A stretch of 17,554 nucleotides of DNA, from contig DKMQ01000024.1 in NCBI GenBank assembly GCA_002470565.1, positions 1 through 17,554 of the forward strand. Reading direction: 5' to 3'. Made by a program: the position numbers and the translations under genes. This DNA comes from Oceanospirillaceae bacterium UBA7410 (GTDB lineage: Bacteria > Pseudomonadota > Gammaproteobacteria > Pseudomonadales > Balneatricaceae). Under the pieces are notes generated by a model. The model saw only the letters and a program-made list of their open reading frames with translations. It did no database searches and was not told where the DNA came from. Below, in pieces: positions 1 through 7,181 of this stretch; position 1 is the first letter of the stretch; each line of letters starts with the position of its first letter.

Positions 1-157
1 TTGGTTTAAGTTACTTTTTGCGCAATAACATGACGAGATGGCCAGTATGTTCTGTGCCAAAAGAGAGCCATGCTAATTTCTAGACTTATTCCTCCATGCT
101 GCATATTATTGGTGACTTAAGCAGATCCTTATAACAGGCAAGCACGGAAACGGCATA

Positions 158-937
158 ATGCACTTATCACAAATCCACACTTACCCGATTAAATCTACAC
201 ACCCTATATCACCCCAAAGCGCCTATCTGTTACCTACAGGGATTGCTTTAGATAGGCATTGGATGGTTATAGACGGCAATAACGCTATGGTGACTTCGCG
301 TAAGCACCCCAAATTATTGCATGTATTAAGTCGTGTTGAAGGCGATAATTTACGCGTTACATTGAAGCGCCAAGAGTTTTTATTGCCTTTAGTTGCAAAG
401 CCAAATAAGCCAATTATGGTTAAACACTGGGCGCAAGCGCCATTGCTTGCTTGGCCACAAAGCGAGGCGTTAGATGCTGCTTTAAGTGATTATCTAGGGA
501 TGAACTGCCGTATAGTTTTTAGTGCTAGCTTATACTCAAAAAGCACCAGTGAAGCCGTATCCTTTGCAGATGCGCAGCCTGTTTTGCTGACCACTACTGC
601 TTCTTTAGCTGCTTTGAATCAACGCTTGGATGTGCCTATTGGAATGGACCGATTTCGAAGTAACTTGGTGGTTGACAATATTATTGCAGATGTTGAAGAT
701 GGCTGGAAGAGAATACGTATCGGTGAATGTGAGCTAGAAGTTACTTACCCATGTGAGCGATGTGTACTTACCACGATTGATCCTGAGTTACTCACTAAGC
801 ACCAACAGCAAGAGCCCTTGCGAACTCTGGCAACTTATAGAAAGTTACCAGAGGGTGGCGTGGGATTTGGAGTTAACCTCATTGTAGTTCGACCTGGCGC
901 TATCTCTATCGGAGACACTGTAGAGGTTTTGAGCTAG
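158..937 (+). CDS. MOSC domain protein (YcbX/mARC-like, no ferredoxin domain)
   Basis: 259-residue protein with a MOSC N-terminal beta-barrel segment (about residues 1-110, beginning with the typical IHTYPIKS pattern and a GIALDRHWMV stretch) followed by a MOSC domain. Near the end, at about residues 197-209, is the family's cysteine motif (YPCERCVLTTIDP); C199 or C202 would be the conserved cysteine that binds the molybdenum cofactor sulfur. Known relatives (YcbX, mARC) reduce N-hydroxylated compounds. E. coli YcbX is about 370 residues because it carries a C-terminal 2Fe-2S ferredoxin domain. That domain is absent here, so an outside electron donor would be needed. A GGA-containing purine stretch precedes the ATG. 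It lies 68 bp upstream of the GMC gene on the same strand, and a shared transcript is possible but unproven. Family assignment is firm; the substrate is unknown. Confidence 0.9.
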   Translation: MHLSQIHTYPIKSTHPISPQSAYLLPTGIALDRHWMVIDGNNAMVTSRKHPKLLHVLSRVEGDNLRVTLKRQEFLLPLVAKPNKPIMVKHWAQAPLLAWPQSEALDAALSDYLGMNCRIVFSASLYSKSTSEAVSFADAQPVLLTTTASLAALNQRLDVPIGMDRFRSNLVVDNIIADVEDGWKRIRIGECELEVTYPCERCVLTTIDPELLTKHQQQEPLRTLATYRKLPEGGVGFGVNLIVVRPGAISIGDTVEVLS

Positions 938-1005
938 ACAGGTGAAGCTCATGCATAATCGTGGTATTAATATGACTCCATTTAAACCTAACCATCGAGC
1001 TATCT

Positions 1006-2631
1006 ATGCCTTATTTTGATTACATTGTTGTTGGTGCAGGCTCAGCTGGGTGTGTGGTAGCTAATAGGCTCAGTGCTGACCCAAGCGTCAGTGTTTGTCT
1101 GATTGAAGCTGGTGGCAAAGCTAAGAGCCCTTGGGTCAGTATTCCTGCTGGAATATTTGGTCTTTACGGTAATAAAAAATACGATTATAACTTTGTTAGT
1201 TTGCCACAAAAAAATCTGTCCAATAGGGTGATGAAGATTAATCGTGGCAAGGGCTTAGGAGGATCTAGTGCTATTAATAGCATGGTGTACATTAGGGGTA
1301 GTCGCAATGATTATGACACTTGGGCTGAGCTGGGATGTGAAGGTTGGGGTTATGATGACGTGTTGCCTGTGTTCAAAAAAATGGAGTCTAATCAAATAGG
1401 CCAAAGTGCCTATTTTCATGGCTTTGATGGCGAATTGAATGTGTGTAAACAACAAGACCCAAACCCTGTTGCTAAGGTGTTTGTTGCTGCAGGAAAAGCT
1501 GCTGGATTATCAGAAAATACTGATTTTAATAGCGCTACTCAACTAGGGTTAGGCATCTATAATGTTAAACAAGAACGTGGCCAGCGTGTGAGTAGTTATA
1601 CGGCGTTTTTAAAGCCGGTAGAGGGTCGCCGTAACCTTACTATTATGACGCATACCCAAGCATTAGCGTTAACAATTGAAGCTGATGTAGTAACAGGTTT
1701 AACCATTGAACATAAAGGTGAGCAACAACATTTGCATTGCAATATTGAGGTGATTCTTTGTGGAGGCACTATTTTGTCACCGAGTATTTTATTGGCTTCA
1801 GGCATTGGCGACAGGGATGAACTAAGTCTGGCGGGTATTGAGTGTAACCATCATCTACCTGGCGTTGGCAAAAACCTACAAGACCATATAGACAGCATGG
1901 TAACTGTAAGATCTGTGCCGCCTGACTCTATGGGAGTATCTTTTAAAACATTATTACCGCATGTGTTATCGGCACCGTTTAAGTATTGGTTTAGCCGTAA
2001 AGGATGGTGGACAACCAATTATGTTGAAGCGGGTGGTTTTGCTAAAACAAAGCTTGCCCTCAATGAAGATACTCAGCCAAATCCAGACCCAGACGTGCAA
2101 TTTCACTTTGCTCCGCTATATCGCAGTCATAGGGGCAAAAAGTTTGAATGGGGCCATGGATATTCTTTATTCACTTGTGTCTTACGGCCTCTTAGTAGGG
2201 GGAGTGTGAAACTGGTTCATGACGGATATAAGCGCAATTTGATGATTGACTATAATTTTTTTAGTCATAAAAAAGATCAGCAAACATTGATAGAAGGTAT
2301 TAAGGAAGCTAGAAAGATATTGGCTGCACCTGAATTTGATCATTTACGAGGCAAAGAAATGGCGCCCGGGGAAAGTGTTCAAACGGATGCTCAAATTCTT
2401 AATTATCTGCGTGATACTGCCACTACCGTATACCACCCAGTAGGCACGTGTAAAATGGGGATAGATGCATTAGCGGTGGTGCACCCAAAAACATTAAAAG
2501 TCATTGGTGTAGATAACTTACGCGTCATGGATGCCTCTATAATGCCCAATATTATCAGTGGTAATACCTCAGCCGCCACCATGATGATCGGCGAGCGGGG
2601 GGCTGCTATGGTGTTGGCAGAGCGGCACTAA
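1006..2631 (+). CDS. GMC-family FAD-dependent alcohol/choline dehydrogenase-like oxidoreductase
   Basis: 541 residues, full length for bacterial GMC flavoproteins such as BetA and AlkJ. The N-terminal Rossmann motif GAGSAG (residues 10-15) binds FAD. The GMC signature lies at about residues 82-99 (GKGLGGSSAINSMVYIRG). The C-terminal catalytic pair is present: H477 in YHPVGTCKMG and N520 in SGNTSA. It ends with the usual DASIMPN and IGERGA segments. It probably oxidises a primary alcohol to an aldehyde, passing electrons to a quinone or other acceptor; no signal peptide is seen. The ribosome-binding site is weak (a GAG about 7 nt upstream), and no longer in-frame start is apparent. A degenerate copy of its 3' end lies downstream at 3519-3661. 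The substrate cannot be read from sequence alone; choline dehydrogenase proper is possible but not shown. Confidence 0.92.
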   Translation: MPYFDYIVVGAGSAGCVVANRLSADPSVSVCLIEAGGKAKSPWVSIPAGIFGLYGNKKYDYNFVSLPQKNLSNRVMKINRGKGLGGSSAINSMVYIRGSRNDYDTWAELGCEGWGYDDVLPVFKKMESNQIGQSAYFHGFDGELNVCKQQDPNPVAKVFVAAGKAAGLSENTDFNSATQLGLGIYNVKQERGQRVSSYTAFLKPVEGRRNLTIMTHTQALALTIEADVVTGLTIEHKGEQQHLHCNIEVILCGGTILSPSILLASGIGDRDELSLAGIECNHHLPGVGKNLQDHIDSMVTVRSVPPDSMGVSFKTLLPHVLSAPFKYWFSRKGWWTTNYVEAGGFAKTKLALNEDTQPNPDPDVQFHFAPLYRSHRGKKFEWGHGYSLFTCVLRPLSRGSVKLVHDGYKRNLMIDYNFFSHKKDQQTLIEGIKEARKILAAPEFDHLRGKEMAPGESVQTDAQILNYLRDTATTVYHPVGTCKMGIDALAVVHPKTLKVIGVDNLRVMDASIMPNIISGNTSAATMMIGERGAAMVLAERH

Positions 2632-2779
2632 GTTTGTTTTTTATCTTTGATAACAAATAGGCTCATGCTTTAGCTAGAAAAAGAAACAAGATCTGAAACT
2701 TTTATAAGTGCTTTAGTTCTAAGATACTAAAGCGGGTAGTATTATTGGTTGTGCAAAATACTCTTTTAAAGCGAGTAAA

Positions 2780-3463
2780 TTATTCGCTCCAATACCAACT
2801 AGTCACGTTAAAGCGGTATAGATCGACATCCTCAAAGCGTAACTTTTCTACCCAATGTTCAGAGCCTGAGGATGAAGGATTAAAAAAAATACAACGATTG
2901 TATAGCGGTGAGATAGTGATTGGTTGGTTGTCTTTGTTGCCTATAAAACTGAGCTCGCCACCTTTTTTATTACTCCAGTTCTTATTTAAATACAGTAACA
3001 TGCAGACCTCTCTGCCAGGTGAGTCATCTGCATGTTGTTCAACAAAGTCTGTGCTTGCTAGGCGAAAGTAATTGGTGTTTATTTCAGGCTCAGCCACATT
3101 GATATCGGTTAATTGCACGTTAAAAAGGCGTGATAAGACCGACATAAATGCATCACTACGCAAAAAGGATAAAAATTCCTCAGCAAGGTTAGGGCTTACA
3201 GCATCACGTTTCCAAACATCGCGCTGTACAAAGCGCTGCGCTGCAGTTGCGTTCTTCCATGCAGCGCTATCCACATATAAAGCAGAGTAGGTGTGTTGTT
3301 GAGTTTGCCAGTATGGGGATTGTTGCAAGATGTGCATGACATCATCAAGTTTGGCCTCATTAAATAATCCATCAATCACTATATGATTAGGGCAGGCGCT
3401 TAGCAAGGACTCTTGATATTGATCTAATTTAAGATCAGTTACTTGTTCATCATTGAGCCACAT
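2780..3463 (-). CDS. 2-oxoglutarate/Fe(II)-dependent oxygenase (prolyl 4-hydroxylase-like fold)
   Basis: 227-residue soluble protein. The iron-binding facial triad is visible: H144 and D146 in EQHADDSPGRE, and H203 in SEHWVEKL. R209 or R217 is a candidate for binding the 2-oxoglutarate carboxylate. The stretch MLLYLNKNW followed by GGELSF between the metal ligands is typical of the P4Hc/2OG-FeII_Oxy superfamily. The expected chemistry is hydroxylation of a small molecule or peptide side chain with 2-oxoglutarate and oxygen; the substrate is unknown. An AAGGGA ribosome-binding site lies about 8 nt before the ATG, supporting this start. The gene runs opposite to both flanking flavoenzyme genes and sits between the intact GMC gene and the relic of a second GMC gene, so it may be an insertion into an older GMC-flavoenzyme arrangement. 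Confidence 0.85.
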   Translation of the reverse strand: MWLNDEQVTDLKLDQYQESLLSACPNHIVIDGLFNEAKLDDVMHILQQSPYWQTQQHTYSALYVDSAAWKNATAAQRFVQRDVWKRDAVSPNLAEEFLSFLRSDAFMSVLSRLFNVQLTDINVAEPEINTNYFRLASTDFVEQHADDSPGREVCMLLYLNKNWSNKKGGELSFIGNKDNQPITISPLYNRCIFFNPSSSGSEHWVEKLRFEDVDLYRFNVTSWYWSE

Positions 3464-3518
3464 TAAATTATCCCTTTATTTAATTGCGTGCGTGATTAGT
3501 AAAAATATTTATACAAAG

Positions 3519-3661
3519 GCACAAACTCTAGGGCATCTACGTAATGTAATCAGCACTGTTTACCACTTATTAATTACGTGTAAAATGGCTATTGACAATA
3601 TGTTAGCAACTTCCATGATAATTGGCGAATTAAGGCTGCTATGATGTTGGAAGGTCGACAC
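3519..3661 (+). pseudogene. Decayed 3' end of a second GMC oxidoreductase gene
   Basis: This stretch matches the end of the GMC gene at 1006-2631 in two blocks. Block one (3519-3596) translates to AQTLGHLRNVISTVYHLLIT plus CKMAID, against AQILNYLRDTATTVYHPVGT plus CKMGID in the intact gene: 15 of 26 residues are identical. Block two (3608-3661) starts with TSMIIGE (intact ATMMIGE). After a 1-nt deletion it continues in the next frame as AAMMLEGRH (intact AAMVLAERH). About 36 codons between the blocks, including the catalytic Asn, are missing. The Pro-Val-Gly after the catalytic His is changed and the terminal stop is lost. The first frame closes at 3644. It cannot encode a working domain. It ends 20 bp before the DadA-like start, so an intact GMC gene probably once preceded that flavoenzyme. 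Confidence 0.85.
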
Positions 3662-3681
3662 AGTTTATCAAAGAGAAAGGC

Positions 3682-4935
3682 ATGGAAAAAGCTAATTCAA
3701 ATCCACAAGACATTGTCATTATTGGTGCCGGTTTTGTTGGTGTCGCTACAGCAATGTGGCTACAAAAAAGTGGTCATAAAGTCACACTAATAGACCCAGA
3801 ACCCTTCGAAAAAGGAGCTTATTTTGGGAATGCCTGCACTATTGCCACTTACGCTAATATCCCTGTAGGGACACCCAGCACCATAAAAAACATCCCTAAA
3901 CTATTATTTAGCCCCCAAAGTCCTTTATCGCTAAGCTGGTCTTATTTGCCAAAACTCACACCTTGGTTGTTGCGCTTTGCATGGGCCAGTAGGCCATCTC
4001 AGGTGGCGTCTATTAGTCATCAGCTTGGTGTTTTATTGAGTCACGCACAAAGTGCACTAGCGCCTTTGATTGAAACTGCTAAAGGTGAAGATCTTGTCGC
4101 TAAAAATGGCACCTTGTATTTGTATGGTAGTGAAGCAGGTTTTATGAAGGCTAAATCAGATATCCAGCTACGCCGCCTTAGTGGAATACCTGTTACTAAG
4201 CTAACTAAAGCTGAAATTTCAGACTTAGAACCTCAGTTAAACCCTGTTTACAAGCGCGGTTTGTTTTTTGACAACGCTCAGCACCTTCTTAGCCCATTAA
4301 ATTTATTGCAACGTATGGGTGCTTCAGTCATTGCTAAGGGTGGGCAAATTATTACCAACAAGGCGCTAGGTATTGAAAGGGTAGATGCGCAAAAGCTTAA
4401 AGTATTACTGCAAGGCAGCAGTGTGTTGGCTGATAAGGTCGTTGTTGCCGCTGGTGCTTGGTCTAAGCATTTGGCTCGACAGGCAGGTGACCAATTGCCC
4501 TTGGATACAGAGCAAGGTTACCACTTAATGTACAATGCTCAACAGCAACTTCTTCAGCGTCCAGTGGGCTGGGCTGATGCCGGTGTTTATTTGACACCGA
4601 TGAACGATGGGTTAAGAGCAGCGGGGACAGTAGAGTTGGCAGGTCTTAATAACCCAATAAATCCTCGACGTTTGGAAATCATCTCAGGTGCGGTAAATGA
4701 CTTGCTGCCACAACTTAAAAATTACGACAGCCAGTGGACAGGCTTTAGGCCTTCTATGCCTGATTCCAAGCCTGTCATTGGTCGCTCTAGTAAGGATGGT
4801 GGGATTTTTTACGCCTTTGGCCATGGCCACATTGGCGTAACCTTGTCAGGCATCACCGGTAAGTTGATTAGCGAACTTATTGATAACAAGGCACCTAGTG
4901 TTGATATTAGTGCTTTTGCACCAGGGCGTTTTTAA
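3682..4935 (+). CDS. DadA-like FAD-dependent D-amino acid/amine dehydrogenase (DAO family)
   Basis: 417 residues, the usual length for DadA-type and D-hydroxyproline dehydrogenase-type flavoenzymes. FAD motif GAGFVG is at residues 15-20, followed by the acidic end of the second strand (TLID). The GNACTIATYANIPVGTPS segment at about residues 50-70 is typical of the DadA subgroup. The C-terminal DAO signature has the substrate-carboxylate Arg region FRPSMPD (355-361), then PVIG and GHGHIGVTLS near 380. It would oxidise an amine or D-amino acid to an imine, releasing a keto acid or aldehyde and feeding electrons to the respiratory chain. A purine-rich AAGAGAAAGG precedes the ATG. It faces the HD-domain gene end-to-end with only 5 bp between stops. 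The substrate is unresolved; a D-hydroxyproline or N-methyl amino acid is possible. Confidence 0.9.
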   Translation: MEKANSNPQDIVIIGAGFVGVATAMWLQKSGHKVTLIDPEPFEKGAYFGNACTIATYANIPVGTPSTIKNIPKLLFSPQSPLSLSWSYLPKLTPWLLRFAWASRPSQVASISHQLGVLLSHAQSALAPLIETAKGEDLVAKNGTLYLYGSEAGFMKAKSDIQLRRLSGIPVTKLTKAEISDLEPQLNPVYKRGLFFDNAQHLLSPLNLLQRMGASVIAKGGQIITNKALGIERVDAQKLKVLLQGSSVLADKVVVAAGAWSKHLARQAGDQLPLDTEQGYHLMYNAQQQLLQRPVGWADAGVYLTPMNDGLRAAGTVELAGLNNPINPRRLEIISGAVNDLLPQLKNYDSQWTGFRPSMPDSKPVIGRSSKDGGIFYAFGHGHIGVTLSGITGKLISELIDNKAPSVDISAFAPGRF

Positions 4936-4940
4936 GATGA

Positions 4941-5555
4941 TCAAAGAGCGTAGTTTATGATGGGTAACCCAGACACTTCACCCGCTTTAATCGTCTTTTG
5001 AGCATAGGCTTTACGCGCAAATACGCGCTCTAAAAAAGGGGCAAAAAATTCTAGAGATTGATTTTCATAGTCAGGCTCAAAACAGTTCTGGTCCCAGCGC
5101 TCACAAAAATCTACTGCACTTTGATAGTAGCTGTGGCCTGCATATTGATCTCGATCATTAGGGTTCCAGCCATCTATATGATGGGCGTAATAAATCATTT
5201 GGAACGCACCGTGGTGCTCAATCACCCATGTTACTTCTTCACTCACAAAGGGCCTTATTATTTCCGCTGCCATACGGTCGTGATTTTGTGGTGCCAACCC
5301 ATCGCCTATGTCATGCAGTAAAGCAGCCACTATCCAGTCGTCATTAGCATTGTCACGCCATGCACGAGTGGCAGACTGTAGGCTGTGTTCTAAGCGGCTA
5401 ATGGGGTAACCATCTAAACTATCTTGGCCCTGGCGTTTGAGCTCTGCCAACAAGCGCTGCGCTGTTTTCCCATGAAAAGATTCTTCATGTTGATGCAGCA
5501 GCTGATAATCTTCACGTGTACCATGCTTCATTTGGGTAAAACTAACGGTGGCCAT
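4941..5555 (-). CDS. HD-domain metalloprotein, possibly an HD-type oxygenase (PhnZ/TmpB/MIOX-like)
   Basis: 204 residues from ATG 5555, chosen because GGAAG sits about 6 nt upstream on the minus strand. The frame stays open to 5714, but the extra 53 residues are hydrophobic and unlike the rest. Metal ligands of the HD superfamily are all visible: H57 (RLEHSLQ), H81-D82 (LLHDIGD), H92 (QNHD), H114/H115 (IEHHG) and D155 (ERWDQ). A single HD domain with this extra His pair and a tyrosine (Y50) just before the first ligand recalls the mixed-valent di-iron HD oxygenases (PhnZ, TmpB, myo-inositol oxygenase). However, Y50 sits 7 residues before the first His, not 10 as I recall for PhnZ. An ordinary phosphohydrolase is the alternative. 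Neighbouring oxygenase and flavoenzyme genes favour a catabolic role, which is inference. Confidence 0.8.
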   Translation of the reverse strand: MATVSFTQMKHGTREDYQLLHQHEESFHGKTAQRLLAELKRQGQDSLDGYPISRLEHSLQSATRAWRDNANDDWIVAALLHDIGDGLAPQNHDRMAAEIIRPFVSEEVTWVIEHHGAFQMIYYAHHIDGWNPNDRDQYAGHSYYQSAVDFCERWDQNCFEPDYENQSLEFFAPFLERVFARKAYAQKTIKAGEVSGLPIINYAL

Positions 5556-5761
5556 ACATGCTTCCAATTTCAGAGTTTTAGCGTTTGAACGCCTAGAAAG
5601 AATGCCAGTTTCATAAAGCCATGGCAAGGCAGATGTTAGGAAGGTTGGGAAGGCTTCATAAAAGGTGATAACGATTGAGAGGCTAAGTATGTCAAATAGA
5701 TTAACCATTATCACAGAGCTGAGGTAGAATAAGTCTTAACTTAATTAAATGATTCTTACAT

Positions 5762-6085
5762 ATGGCACGCTTGCATCAAGACATTCTTAGAGAGCTTGGG
5801 ATTTTGCAACAAGAGCTTCAAAACTTGGGGATCTGGAGTGATATAGCGCCTTCAGAAGAGGCGTTACTTAGTACAGAGGCTTTTTGTTTTGATCGTATGG
5901 GTTTAGGGCAATGGTTACAGTGGATTTTCATACCAAGGCTGAGTTACTTGGCCGAAACCCAAGCAGATTTACCACAAAAAAGTGCCATTCTGCCGATGGC
6001 AGAAGAAGCCTTTAAAGATTTAGACGATGCAGTTAAAGGCTTGTTGGGCAGCATAAGGCGCATGGATGGTTTGCTTACGGTATAG
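5762..6085 (+). CDS. yqcC: YqcC-family small protein (DUF446)
   Basis: 107-residue soluble, probably helical protein. The family pattern is clear: an N-terminal helix with repeated Leu/Glu (LRELGILQQELQNLGIW), PSEEAL, then FCFDRMGLGQWLQWIFIPRL, where E. coli YqcC-type proteins have a similar FxxDTMxxxQWLQWVFIPRM run (from memory). Function is unknown; in enterics it sits next to the tRNA pseudouridine synthase gene truC, which is not seen here. No Shine-Dalgarno match is visible before the ATG, so initiation may rely on the A/T-rich leader. It is convergent with the YeeE/YedE unit, 40 bp from its end. Confidence 0.85.
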   Translation: MARLHQDILRELGILQQELQNLGIWSDIAPSEEALLSTEAFCFDRMGLGQWLQWIFIPRLSYLAETQADLPQKSAILPMAEEAFKDLDDAVKGLLGSIRRMDGLLTV

Positions 6086-6125
6086 ATGATTAGTTTATAC
6101 CGCAAGCTATGTCAGATAAATACGA

Positions 6126-6536
6126 CTACGCGGACAAGCGTTGCCCAATCCAACCGCCTACTAGCAGTGCAGGCAAAAATACCATAGCTTCAGTAGGGTT
6201 GATCATAGCGCTTAGAATGCCAGGCCCTGGGCAATAGCCACTAAGTCCCCAACCTATACCAAATAAGCTTGCGCCTAAAAATAATCGACTATCAAGACTT
6301 GTTTTGACGGCCATATAAAACCGGTCGGCAAAGAGTGGCGCTTTGCGTTTCATAATAAAGCGTGAAGACAATAGTGTAACAGCTACAGCGCCACCCATAA
6401 CAAAGGCAAGGCTTGGGTCCCAGTTGCCAAATAGATCCAAAAAGTCTTGTACCTTAGTAGGGTTTACCATTTCTGAGATGACTAAGCCTGCACCAAAAAT
6501 AAGACCGGATAGTAGAGCGATGATAATACGTTTCAT
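6126..6536 (-). CDS. YeeE/YedE-family sulfur transport half-protein, second gene of pair (PmpB-like)
   Basis: 136 residues from ATG 6536, preceded by AAGGA about 8 nt upstream on the minus strand. A longer open frame reaches 6650, but that part reads through the first gene out of frame and is Tyr/His-rich, so it is rejected. The protein has about four hydrophobic helices and the hallmark GYCPGPG motif with C102, the cysteine thought to relay thiosulfate or persulfide sulfur in YeeE/YedE (DUF395) proteins. Its start lies 11 bp after the stop of the first gene, an operon arrangement typical of split YeeE/YedE pairs (PmpA/PmpB). It probably pairs with that protein in the inner membrane to take up a sulfur compound. 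Confidence 0.9.
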   Translation of the reverse strand: MKRIIIALLSGLIFGAGLVISEMVNPTKVQDFLDLFGNWDPSLAFVMGGAVAVTLLSSRFIMKRKAPLFADRFYMAVKTSLDSRLFLGASLFGIGWGLSGYCPGPGILSAMINPTEAMVFLPALLVGGWIGQRLSA

Positions 6537-6547
6537 GTAAGTCTTCC

Positions 6548-6967
6548 TTATCCGATGAAGTTTCGTAAAACGGTAACGGTGATAATGCCCGTAGCCATAA
6601 AAGTGATGGTAGCGGCAATCGAACGCCCAGCCATTAAGCCGATACCACAAACCCCATGTCCGCTAGTGCACCCATTGCCAATACGAGTGCCAATGCCTAC
6701 GGCTAAACCAGAAATAATAAGCAAAGCGGGTGAGTAACCTTGGCGCAATTCAAATTCAACAGGCAACATTAAATAACCACCAGCAACGATGCCTACTAAA
6801 AAAGCTATGCGCCAGTTGCGCTCTGATCCACTTAGTGGGTTAAACAATAAATTGTACAAGATACCGCTGATACCAGCGATACGCCCATTAAACGCAAGTA
6901 ATAACGCAGCACTAATGCCAATCAAAACGCCACCTAGAAGGGCCTGTGTTGGGAATACTTCAAGCAT
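6548..6967 (-). CDS. YeeE/YedE-family sulfur transport half-protein, first gene of pair (PmpA-like)
   Basis: 139-residue inner-membrane protein with about four hydrophobic helices (roughly 8-28, 52-70, 81-97, 115-135). The first-half signature of YeeE/YedE proteins, GNGCTSGHGVCG, is at residues 98-108 or so, with cysteines C100 and C107 that line the sulfur path in the characterised thiosulfate transporter. The ATG at 6967 has GAGG about 10 nt upstream. The gene is transcribed from a consensus promoter at 6997-7025 that overlaps a palindrome. In other proteobacteria, genes of this type are controlled by ArsR-family persulfide sensors (BigR/SqrR); no such regulator is encoded in this window. 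Sulfur import or detoxification is the likely role. Confidence 0.9.
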   Translation of the reverse strand: MLEVFPTQALLGGVLIGISAALLLAFNGRIAGISGILYNLLFNPLSGSERNWRIAFLVGIVAGGYLMLPVEFELRQGYSPALLIISGLAVGIGTRIGNGCTSGHGVCGIGLMAGRSIAATITFMATGIITVTVLRNFIG

Positions 6968-6982
6968 GATTTTAACCTCTAT

Positions 6983-6998
6983 ATTAGAATTATCTAAT
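6983..6998. promoter_or_regulatory. Perfect palindrome, candidate operator for the YeeE/YedE pair
   Basis: ATTAGA-ATTA-TCTAAT, a perfect 6-4-6 inverted repeat. It shares its last two bases with the -10 box and covers the expected transcription start (near 6990), 16-31 nt before the ATG at 6967. A repressor bound here would block RNA polymerase directly. A/T-rich palindromes at this place are what ArsR-family BigR/SqrR-type regulators bind, so such a repressor is the first guess; the site could belong to another family. Confidence 0.65.
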
Positions 6999-7025
6999 TA
7001 TATGCACGCTTAGGAATTATGTCAA
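6997..7025 (-). promoter_or_regulatory. Consensus sigma70 promoter of the YeeE/YedE pair
   Basis: Read on the minus strand: TTGACA (7020-7025), a 17-bp spacer (7003-7019), TATAAT (6997-7002). Both hexamers match the consensus exactly with the ideal spacing, and the ATG at 6967 lies about 23 nt after the predicted start. Such a strong core promoter usually needs repression, which fits the palindrome overlapping its -10. Confidence 0.85.
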
Positions 7026-7181
7026 TCCAGCTTTTTGATTATATGCTTATTACTTTATTAAAATGCTTTTAGATAAAATAGAATTACACGCAAATTATGC
7101 TGCTGGGGTGTCAACAAATGGCCCATATCGTGGTATGTTTAGTATTGTAAGAATGAAGTTAATAATATGGATTTTCACTAG

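Noticed and set aside
1..157. Leading non-coding stretch
   Set aside because: No gene, RNA structure or clear promoter was found; it may hold the start region of a gene lying outside the window, but nothing supports that.
2710..2733. 8-bp hairpin (GCTTTAGT/ACTAAAGC) after the GMC gene
   Set aside because: A/T-rich stem with no following T-run; not a convincing terminator.
2769..2787. AGCGA/TCGCT hairpin at the end of the 2OG oxygenase gene
   Set aside because: Only 5 bp of stem with three T's after it on the minus strand; too weak to call a terminator.
2745..3290. Two plus-strand open frames (2745-3071, 3072-3290) across the 2OG oxygenase gene
   Set aside because: They are antisense to a gene with an intact iron triad and show no domain or ribosome-binding site.
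5556..5714. 53-residue hydrophobic N-terminal extension of the HD-domain protein
   Set aside because: ATG 5555 has a good GGAAG ribosome-binding site and gives a protein of normal family length; the extension is unlike the rest and has no visible ribosome-binding site of note.
6537..6650. Longer start for the second YeeE/YedE gene
   Set aside because: This stretch reads the first gene out of frame and is Tyr/His/Arg-rich; ATG 6536 has an AAGGA site and begins with a proper membrane helix.
7167..7181. Four-codon mini-ORF (ATG GAT TTT CAC TAG) ending directly at the start of the coiled-coil gene
   Set aside because: It could be a coupled leader, but it has no clear ribosome-binding site and such short frames occur by chance.
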